Of a stretch of DNA of 64,000 nucleotides, positions 13,901-25,900 are shown one piece after another; the first letter of the stretch is position 1; every line of letters starts with the position of its first letter. The position numbers and the translations under genes are program-made. This DNA is from Siphonodentalium dalli. Lineage: Eukaryota; Mollusca; Scaphopoda; Gadilida; Siphonodentaliidae. The notes under the pieces are model-generated. The model was given only the letters and a program-made list of their open reading frames with translations, was not told the DNA's origin and made no database searches. The DNA is taken from contig CP136065.1 in assembly GCA_032622095.1 (NCBI GenBank), positions 152,961,577 through 153,025,576 on the forward strand, given 5' to 3'.

Positions 13901-16900
13901 GTGCCAGTGCATTCTCTTATATATGTGAGTCTCCCAATAGGGAGCCTCACATATATAAGAGAATGCACTGGCTTACAAAGCCAAGGTAAATATTGTTAGG
14001 CCAATGTAATCTCTTATATATGCATTGCAAGGCTCCCTATGGGAGACTCACATATATAAGAGACTGCACTGGCTTACAAGGCCAAGGTAAATATTGTTAA
14101 GCCAATGTAATCTGTTATATATGCAAGGTTCCCTATGGGAGACTCACATATATAAGAGAATGCATTGGCACATGGTTTTCACAATATTTAAAAAAGCTGC
14201 AGTCTTGGAAGAGTTAAAGTAATTATTAAATATTCTTGTCAGATGCATCTTTTTAGCAAAAAATGAATGTCTCTGAACCTGGCTATTAAAGATGCAAAAT
14301 CTGAATTAACTCTCGAAAATTACTATTTTCTTGGCTTCGGGTTAAAAATTATTTGAATCAAGTCGAGGAACCCACCCATCAAAGCTCAGAGTGATCAGAT
14401 ATCGATGTTTGAAATCTAATATTTTTTGCCACCGATAATATTAAATGGCCCAGTAAACAGTCGACGAGAAGACTTTCTCTGACCAAATTGCGGATGAAGA
14501 TGGATAACTCTAAAATCAAGTGGCTTTTATGTGTCAGATATTTGACAAAAAACGGCAAAATTTTGTTGAACAAAATGTTGATAAATAACATGTTTTAGAC
14601 AATTTTATACTATAGTTGACTGGTTTGCATTATTTTTGTGCAATTACTCGATTCTGATAACATTTCAAAAAGAAAATTTGTTGTTGGAATCTGATGATAT
14701 GTGGACCATCGAGCAGATTGAGTACCTTTAACTAACCACTTGTGACTTTCAGGTGACAGTCAGTATAATGAGCTACTAGATATGTGGTTCCCTGAGAATG
14801 GTCATCCACCATCGGCATATCTGCTGGATACATCTGAAGAAGCCCTGCTCCTTCCTGATTGGCTGAAACTCAGAATGATTCGATCCTGTGTCGGCAGACT
14901 TGTTGATGCAGGTAACAATGATTGAAGCACATCCTATTCACCCTTTCATTACTAAATGGGTTCTACCATTCAGTCTGATTGAGTTATAAAATTATACTTT
15001 TGAATGGTCTAATGTCCTTTGGAGGGGTGTTTTGACAACACAAGCACAGAGTATTCGTATTCAGTTATTTCGAGGGATGCTAAGATAATAACTTCATCAA
15101 ATGTCTCAAATAATATATGTTTTTGAAGTAGCCATTATCAACTGTAAGAATAAATTTTCCATAACACTTATAATTTAAGCCAAAAAAAATAAAATGGGTT
15201 TTGAATCTCAGGACGGCCGCATTGGAAAAAATGGCCTGCATTGGACCATTTTATTATGATTTGGATCTCACCATAGCTGTAAATTGCGTAAATAGGAAAC
15301 TGTACCCCAGGAAATTAGTTATGTTTCAAATATCGAATAGGAGCTAAATACAACGGTGTATATGTTGGTATTCAACAAAAGACCATAGACAACGATAGTC
15401 CAAACCCTCCTAGTTTATTGGTAAAATGTGTTGAATATTTCGATCTGCGGTCAGCAGGAAGTTGGATATTGAAAGATCAAACGAAAAGGTATAAAAAACA
15501 AATTCGGGAATGCAAACCAAACACAATATTAGCCATGTTTTTAAAAGTTTTATTGTCTATCATCCATTGCGTTACATATAAAGTCTCTAATTAGTCAACG
15601 GAATAAGTGAACCAAGACTTTCTGTGATAGTTTGGATGATCATTTTATCATTATCAACAACTGGATAACAATACAACTATTCAAGTGCTTAGGGACTCAT
15701 GTGATTAAGTACTATATAAAAACTCTCCCATTATTATTATAGATCTAAATTTCATTTGCAGCGCTACTGGATCTGGAGCCCGGACAACTCCTGCTGTTTA
15801 TCCAATCATTCGGGATCCCCGTCCAGAGTATGAGTAAACTACTGCAGTGTCTGGACAGTGCTGTGGAGATGGACCCAGGATCCCTTGAGGAAGCCATCGT
15901 TGACAAGGCGTACATGGCACAGCTCATAGAGATACAACAAATGAGGGGTTCTAGTGGTGGCGACCAATTCTATAGAATGCTTGATCAGGGTACTCCCAGG
16001 AAGAAGAAAAAAGGTTGGGCCACTTCGTTAGATCAAACTTAACACTGATAAGTGAATACTCTCTGAAATGAGAGTACTGAAAAATGCCACAAAATAGAAG
16101 TGTTGTTTCTCAACAATTTTATTTTTAAGAGACAATAAGTTCTATCAATAAGTTTATATATCATGTATATATACTATAGTCCGTAATTTGGTGTTTCATG
16201 TGTTCATAGACCTATTTTGAACCTTGAGCTTGACAAAAACAAATAATTACTATTTGGAATGTTGTGGGTGACCCAATAATTAGAGGGGCCATGTAGCTAA
16301 ATCAGCATTTAATATATACTAGCTGCTAGTATATATATTAAATGCTGAATAATTACTATGTTTAACCCTTTCTTAAATAGATTCTCCCATTCAGTTATAA
16401 AAGTATACATTGGAATGGTCTATTCATCTGGAGGATGTTCATGAACAATAAGCAGACAACAGATAATAAAAGTAAAGGCGGGGTCATAATTATTGGATGA
16501 AAATGTTCAGATAATATGTTCAACAAATGACCTATTATTATCAGAACATTTTCTATGGGAACTACCCATTAACCCTTTACCCAACAGAAGGGCCCTGTGC
16601 CAATGCATTCTCTTATATATGCGAGTCGACCATAGGTCGCCTCGCATATATAAGAGAATGCATTGGCTTAACACATTAAAAATTATAAAATTGTTAAAGA
16701 ATGTAAGAAAAAATGGTAAAAAGTGTTAAAAAAAGATTGTTTTTAGGCCAATGCATTCTCTTATATATGCGAGGCGACCTATGGTCGACTCGCATATATA
16801 AGAGAATGCATTGGCACAGGGCTAACTGTAACTATCACAATGCGGTCAATGAGCCGGTTCCAATGATATCCATATTTGTATGGTTCTATTGAGACAGACC

Positions 16901-19900
16901 GAAGATATTTTAGGCTGTTGAAGCTTTATTTGGCCGGTTTTGGCCGGTTTGTTGGGTAAAGGGTTAATGAGTATTTAATATAGAAAGGGTTATTAAAAGA
17001 TAATTGAATCATTTATATAGCGCATTCCACAGTAAATATGTTTCAATATGCTTTACATGATTATCACCCCAGTCATAGGGCATTGATTACAAATCCTCAC
17101 TTAGGAGAAAGCAATCCAAACAGCCAATGAGTGCATCAGGACTAGCATATAATTAGACAATATCAATTGACTGGATACTTGGTTAATGGCCGAGTCCCCC
17201 GCTACAATTGTAGTATGAGATCACATGTTGAAGGCAACCAGCAAGCATTGACATTCAACAACAGAGAGTGAGATTCGAACAGATGACATTTTCACACCAT
17301 GAGGATACAAGTCGAGCATGTTAACCACACTAGACAACCCCAACGATCATTACTAAATACTCATTGACGAGTAGTTATTCCTTAAGAAATGTTCAGATAA
17401 TAATCTTATCTGAAGATTCCCACCAATGGATAGAATTCCTTCTGCACTTTCTATTGCCTGTCGTCTGCTCATATTTCCTGAACATCCCTCCAGATAAATA
17501 ATAGACCCTTCCAATGTATACTTCTGTAATTGAATGGGAGAACCCATTAATAAAGATAGGGTTACCCATAATTCGGCTGTGGTTAAGGAGTCGATTATTT
17601 AGGGCATTACTGTACTTCATGACGTCCAGGGACCAGCCTAGAGGTTTCAAATTATTTCATTATTAGGGAGAAGTTGACTGTTATCAATTAGAAGTCATAA
17701 CGGCTCAAGTTCAATTTACACCCAAACATCACCATGAAAAATGATGTAATATGTATTAGGCAATACTATAGTTCATTTATAAAATGATTATAATGAGAAA
17801 GGACACCATTATAATCAGAAAATACAGTTTAAATGTGCTGTAGGAACATATGCATAATGGTATATGAGAGAGAAGTCACTTCTCCCTGCTAAAGACAAAA
17901 TTAGGGAGAAGTGACACATTTTATGGATAAGAAGTGCCCCCAAGTTGCCCTTTGGGTTGGTCCGTGATGACGTCATTCATCAATGAATATGTTTAAGTCA
18001 TTCTTTATCATACAACATTCCTGATACAGAACCAGAAGATATCGAGATGACTTCTACAGAAGATAACAAGACAAACTGGATCACAGAAATAAGTCAGACT
18101 CGAGACGGTCAAGAAGGGCAGTGCTTGAAGAACAAACTAATACAGGTCAGAATTCTGAGTTTAATGTGCCTGTCATTTGCAGAATGAGGTTCCCAGAGGG
18201 TGAATTTAGTGATGCTATCCCGCATAGTGGGCTAGCATCACTAAATTCACCCTCTGGGGACCTCATTCTGCTTAGACCTCATCTTCTCTGGAAAGTTTCT
18301 TTATTATCAATTTCTATAGAAACTTCTTCACATAGATTCTATTTCTTTTTTAGTTTAGTTTCTCTATATCCCCAAATTGGCAGACGACACATTGCATATA
18401 AATCGAGGTTCCCAATAGGTGTACATCACAATATTCACTATTTGGGAATTTCAATCTGAGTCTATGTCTCCCATAGCAGATGATGCCTAAGCAGAATGAG
18501 GCTCCCAGTGGATGAATTTGGTGACGTTTGCTTGCAATGAGGACTAGCATCACTAAATTCATCCTCTGGGGACCTCATTCTGCAAGTGACAGGCACACTA
18601 AACTCAGGCTTCACAGGTCAGGGTTAGCGCTGATCATAAATTGTTTTCTGACCAATTGTTTGGCCATATGTGAATGTTTTGTTTTCAAAAGTGGCCCTTT
18701 CCTTTTAATCGTTCAAAAGCACTACAGAGCTTGTGTTTTAACAATGTTAAATCTTTGAATTTAAATAAAACTTATTTTTTCTTTTATCATAGAAAAACTA
18801 AACACATGTACCTGTGTAAATTGAAACATTAAATGAATTTATAAAATTGAAATTATCTTATAAAAGATCACAATGACAGAGTTATTAGCATTTTTAAGTA
18901 ATTACATGTGAGTCATGGCTAATCACATAATCAATGTTGATTAACTAGATTATTATCATAAGTTCATAACATACAGAACTAAGGAACTTCTGAAAAATTG
19001 TTACATAGTGTAAGGGCTTCAATAAGTTATGGCAATAGAAATTGTATGTAAAATAAGTTAGTAGTGGTCTCAAGTTTTGATTGACTTTTAAACAATCATT
19101 TTTATATCCCCACTTTTCAAAGAAAAATTACTTTGTTCGAGGTTTTCATTCTACAGTTACACTTTGTTTATCTTGAAATATGAGGTTTATTTTTGTCTCT
19201 CTGCACAGATATTCAGCTGTGGGGTATCATATCTGAATGAAATTTTGTATGGAGGTTCATCATCATGACTTGCTTCAAAAGAGGAGCAAATGACATTGTT
19301 CACATTTTCTGTTCTTGAGTTGTCCTTTATTAGTTATCTGGAAATGTTGGTTTTTTTGTCTGTCCGTGTAAATCTCAGCCATGGGTTATCAGATCTGAAT
19401 GAATTTTGGTTTTGAGGTTCATCATCATGACTGCCTTTAAATGTGGGAAAATGACTTTATTCACGTTTTCCATTCTAGAGTTATCCTTCTTTGTTTATTT
19501 GGAAATCATGTTTTTTGTTATCCTTCCACATGGATATCTCAGCCATGGGTTATTGGATCTGAATTAAATTTGTTGTGGAGGTTCACCATCACGACTGCTT
19601 TCAAAAGAGGGCCAATGACCTTGTTTGAATTTTTTTGCCTGAGTTATATAGCCCTTCGTTTGTCAATTTTCTCCCATTAATTTTCCATTGGGATTGATAA
19701 CTCCAACAAATATGCACTGATTTCAATAATTTTTGGTCTACAAGTTGCTTGCCAAACTGTCTCAAATTAGTGTGAAAATCAGGATTATCCCGATTTTTTG
19801 GCCTGAGTTATGGCTCTTAGTTTGTCAATTTTTCACGATTTGTTCGTTAAGACACTTCTGCTGATGTTTTTTTAACTGTTATTTGAATGACTATTCTTAC

Positions 19901-22900
19901 AGAGGAGAGGATTGCAGAGGTTCTCAGTATTTGGGTTCGAATTTGCCACTGTGTGGGGTATGCCAGCACTGCCCTGTAACCTTTTTTGGAGAGATACTTT
20001 GCTCCTTCATAATCTTTTATTTTATTATTTTTTTGCAGATTTTTCTTGGAGAATCTCATGGAAACAGTGGGAAACAATTCCAGATTATATTACGGGTCAG
20101 TTTTTAGACTTTAAATGGACATGGCTTGTTCTAACCATAAAATTATGTATACATAATTTGGTAAGAGTTATCTTAAAGCATACATATGTGAAAGATTTCT
20201 GAATAAATTAGTTGATTTAGCACTCAAAATTTGTGTTTTATTTCTTATATTTTTCTATAAATTTGAGATAGTTACGTTTGTGCTGGTTAATATTTTTTAC
20301 TCAGCGGTCGCGTAAAAATTGCACCTGTGGCCCATGGGAAGAAAATTTTAACAGCTGTTAAAACGAAGAGAAAGCAGTCTGTGAAGATTTTTCCCAGTAT
20401 CAAAATAAGTCGATAAACACCTGAACTACCATTCTATGAGCATTATATGTCCAGGAAGACGCATTGAAGTCATAAAATATACAAATTCAAACATGATGAT
20501 CCGGTCCAAATAAAATATTGTAACATTAGTATTCATTGCAATTCTGGAATCGGGATTGGAATGAATTGCAACTTCCAAAAAATGTATATTGCGTTATCTT
20601 AGCATGAACCAATTTGAAAATTTATGCATTGTTAATCATCAAAATTGTGTAGTGCCATAAACGTTTCAGCGTGAAGACAGCTGTATATGTTCTTCCCATG
20701 GTCAACATGCGCAACTTTTACACATAACGAAACTATCTTAAATTTATAAAAAATATAAGAAATAAAACACATTTTAAGGCATGTATTGACAAATTTGTTC
20801 CAAATTGTTCAGCATATGTATATTTTGAGATACCTCTTACCCAATTATGTATACATATATGTATACATAATTTTGGGATTGAATGAGCCATGTTCGTTTA
20901 AAGATATATTATGTGCTCTTCTTGATGAATCAACTTGGCGAGTGAGAACCAATGTGCTATGCCAACTTGAAGAATGTAATGTGGCAGTATACAGTATTGC
21001 TGAAAATATCGATCAAAACAAGCAAACCATTTCAGAAAACACAAAGTACACACAATTGTAAATATTTTCTACTTAAGTCGGTATAAATTAATCCCCGATA
21101 AACAAATGATTCTGACAATGCGACTCACTGCATATAATACAATATAAGAATGCATTGTGTCCTACCATTTTTGATAAAACATTCTTGAAAATAACTAGTA
21201 TGAGCAAGATCTTTCTCGATTACTATCCAATTACCCAAGATGAGTGTTCCATATCAATTTAAGACATTAGTATTGACATTATTATCAGGGCTTTAGATTC
21301 CCCTTATTTGGGCAAACCAGGATGGTCCAGAGACCTGTTAACCTCACAAAATATTTTCCGGGAGATTGGTCACGATTTTCCGTGAGATTGTGGTCATCAT
21401 CCGGGAGATTTAAAAAAAATTTATTCCTTCAAATTCCTTTTGCATTTTCATAATTTTAACCAAAAAAATATGATCAGCTATCACACAGAAACATGCAAGT
21501 TTTATGGAAAATTAACAAGTATTCTTAAGAAAAACATTTACTGTGTAGTTTTTACTTTTATTGTCTCATTTATAGAGACAATATCGTAAGCTACCGGAGT
21601 ATTAAACATAAACTACTTTCGATTTCATTTAAATATCGCCTGTCCAGGAGTGCGGGAGATCGTGCTCAAATCCGGGAGTCTCCCGCACAATCCGGGAGAA
21701 TTAACAGGTCTGATAGTCCACAGACCCACCAGGTTGACAGAAAAGTTTGAAATTTAGCCTCAAAAAAAGTAGCAATTTTCTCACATCTGAGGGTTCATTG
21801 GCTTCTAAACAAAATTAAAAAAAATTAATTTATTTTACTTGGATGATAAGGTTTTTAAACTCAAGCAGTGAAAATACTTTTATGTTTTCTTGAAGCATGG
21901 AATTTTCATATATGGTATAGATCTCACAATTTATGTAGTGCTATCATACTGATCCAGTTGGAGTAGGTAATAGTGCATGTACATTATGTAGATAAATATA
22001 GTTCAGATGTGAATTTAGACTTAGGTTGAATATGCTTGTATTTTAGGCACAATATCATAATACTGGCTCTTATTTGGGGGAATATAAAATCCTGTTATTA
22101 TCCAATTATCTTTTGATAAATACCAGACAAAAATTTTATTTAGGTGCTTTCTGTCTTAACATTTTGAATATTTTATATGCAGGACATCACAACCAATGCT
22201 AGCTTTTGTCACGAGATGTCAGGAACACTTGTAGAGGTTAGTTATATTTATATTTAAGCAATGTTTGGTTATATATTTTCCCAAACCTGTGCATTCTGTT
22301 CCAGTTGCCCACAACATTCATTGAGGAAATTTTATTGATGCATAAGCTAATATGCTAATAATATTTAACCAACTTATCTGGATTAGTATCGTAATCTGGT
22401 AAACAGTGTCTGAAAAGTCATTAGGTAAAGCATTGTCCGGGATCGTAAAACTGTCTTGTCCTTGAAACCACCTGTTGAAACAGTAAAATACTGAAAAAAC
22501 AATATTAATAAATTAATGAATTTTTTTTATATTATTTCAACAATACTGGAAAACTCAGGCATAATTTATTTAGTAGCACTGACTATTTCGTGGTGAAATT
22601 CAGATATACCCCCCCCCCCCCCTTTGATTGGGGTTAACAGCTGTTTCATGCAATCAATATAAAACTTAAATACTACACATATCAATTTATTGAACTGGAG
22701 TTCAAGAAATTATTGCGACAATTATGTTTCTCTTAAATACTCCGAAATTATGTTTCTCTTAAAGTGTATAATCGTATGTGTTTCAGTAAAACGAGTTGTA
22801 TGTGATTTCGATTAACTTCTCCTGGAGGGACCTCGAACAGTCCAGCAGTTAGTGTTGGTACCAACTTGGTGGGATACAGTTATGTAATATGCCTGCAACA

Positions 22901-25900
22901 AGTTCATATTGTTTGGTGAAATATAATTAATAGAGCATGTCTTGTCATTGACTATGCGGGTATAGTGCCCAGTGGGGTGGGTATAGTTCACTTCATGAAC
23001 TACATTAATGCCCTAAATAATCGACTCCTTAACACCAGCAGAATTATGGGTAACTTTTCAGGAAATATGACTTGATGCCATTCATCAGAAGGCTCTTAGT
23101 GAGAGCTTTCCGATGAATGGCAACAAGCCATATTTCCGACTAAATCCTGATAAGTTATCCATAATTATGCTGGTGTTAAGGAGTCGATTATTATGGGCAT
23201 TACTGTATACCAACCCACTAGGCACTATACCCACCCCACTAGGCACTATACCCACCCCGCTCTATACCCACATGATCAATTCCAAAGCCATGCTCTATTT
23301 ATTAATTATGGCAGTTGTCATGAAGAAATAGTGTGGATTACCTTGTTTTCTTGTACTGATCAGTTAATATTTGCAGTTGCTGCAGAGTACACAGAGAGAT
23401 GTGTTTATCAAGCAGATCTTTATGAAGCCCCAGTTATCCTGCCCTTTACTTAAGCTACTTGTCTCCAAAAAGGTGAGAATTATTTGCATTAGAATAGAAT
23501 TTATGTTTGTAGACATTGTCCGGTATGTAGATATAAACGATCGTGTTGATTCTAGATATATATCATTGTGTTTCACAAGGCAGCTGGTGCACTACTTTTC
23601 AATGAGATGATTCACACATCAGATACGTATATATATATATTCTGAATATCCAATACTCTGTAGGTTCGATATTTCAAAGACCTGATACTACACAGGGCCG
23701 ATATTCCGAGGCCCAATATGATGACGGTCTGATATTCCAAACGAAAATACTCAGAAGGCCCAATAGTCCATAGTATTAATAGTCTGAAGATTCAACAGTC
23801 CAAAGGTCTAATACTCCGAAAGTCCAATACTCTGACAGTCTTGTACAGATACTCAACAAAGATCTTATACTCCAAAGATCTCTTATACTCCAAAGGTCCG
23901 ATAATCTAAAGGTCCAGTACTCTGAGGGTATTCTGAGGTAACAACCCGGTTTCACTGCATGCAGACCTTCATGGTCGTTCTTTTACGGACCGGTTTACAC
24001 TGCATTTTCAGAACAATCAAAGAGTGGATTGTGTGGATTCATGGAATTTCACATCATCACAGTTTGCCTTGGATGAGTGCATACTTATTATATTGCATGC
24101 ATGCATGCTTGTTGGTGGGTTCAATTTCTTTATTTTGTTAGGCATGTGAAGCTCTGGCAAACTGGATTGATCCATCCGTGTGATTTATACTTATATGGAG
24201 ATGCTTAATTATAATTATTAGATACTATGTCACTGGTTTGAAATTATATGCCATAGGCATGAGGTATTAAAGGCCCACTTAATTTTGAGTCACTGATTAT
24301 TTTTTTTATAGTGCCTTATAGTGCTGAAACGGATATCCGGATATCCGGTTGACAACCGGCTACCGTCGGCAACCGGTTGAACTACGATCAACCGGTTAAC
24401 CGCTATGTAATACACACATGCAATGCCACTGATAAAAACTAACGTATTCAGGTCCTTAATTGGCATAGACTGATAACAGTAGCTTTTAAACACGGGTACT
24501 TTATCAATTTTCTACAAACGTTATCACTCAGAGGAGTATACATTCGAAATTACGCATATTAAAAGTCAAAATCTGGTGCCAGATCAAAAGTCTTCCATGA
24601 ATGGCAGATTACATAGTCTGGCATCGGCGGCTAAACATCAAAGATGCATGACGTCATCTTTGATGTTCCGATGTCCGGTAAAACATGTGCACTGACGCCA
24701 CTGGGTCATCGGCAAAGATCAATACAATCGTTTTCACTGCAGTACGGCGTGGTCATTTGACATCTACTCTCCGACTGACTACTTGTAGACAGTATCATGG
24801 ATACCAAAGAAATGAGTAGATCAGATGTCTCGGCACATTTCAAAGAGAAATTGGCAGAATGCAAACTCTGAGAACCAACCCTATTTACATACGCTCGGTC
24901 TATACTTCTAACATTACTGAGTTTGAGTAATCTCAGTCGATGAAGTTCAAATGAACTCGAATCAAAGTGGTGTTTCCGTGCAGTTGGACTTATTTGCATC
25001 CTAATGACTAATTCTCAGCATTTGATTGTCTTCTAACAGAAAACACTGTTTTCAGCAGGTTTTCAGTTGTTTTTAAAATTTTCATTTGTTAACTTCATAA
25101 AGTTCACAAACTTCACAATTGTGTTTATCGGTCGTCAGTCATCCTATCCATCTCAAATCGCCAAAGAACAGCCAGCAGTTAGAATACCTGAGTCACATGA
25201 CTTAATAATCGGCCATTCCCGTAATCGCTATAATGGCAATAAAAAACTGCCGATATTTGCATGTACGAACATATGTATATAGGTCACACAATATTCTTCC
25301 CAAAACGAGAACGATAACAAGTCAGGTAGCAGTCGCAAGTGCAGTACAAACAGGTCAAGCATGACATGATGACACGTCTATTTATAAAGACTGCGAGTTT
25401 TAGTTCACTGTGTTATCTGCCAAGTTGTCAACACGTGGCTTTGTGACATTCGTGTTTGGTGATTTACATTCGTTTAATACAAGCTCTGTCTGTGTAAACA
25501 TTACGCGAGTTTGCCATACAGTTAATAAATCAAATTATGCTGATATATTGGTACATATTATGGTGTAAATAATCAGTTTAAAGTCATAGGTTGAAAATAG
25601 CGGATAACCGGTTATGATCCGGTTACACGTCGCGGTTAACCAGCTACAAAAATAGGTCAACCGTTTCGTACTAGTGCCTTGATATACGGTTTTAATAACA
25701 ATCTATGCCATAAAATATGGATTAAAATACTATAATTCATCACCATTTGAAATGCTTGTGTCTCAGAAGATGCCCATAGAGAAATAGAAAATCGCTGAAA
25801 TAATACCCCTGAAGATTACCCCGGTATTGCCTCCCAGAATGCAACAGAATTCAAACTAAAAATGTATTTTCAATGGTAGGGAATAACTCTATCTTTAAGA

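Noticed and set aside
17270-17332. Functional tRNA gene on the - strand
   Set aside because: A and B boxes are present but the cloverleaf is degraded and SINE sequence follows; called as a SINE instead.
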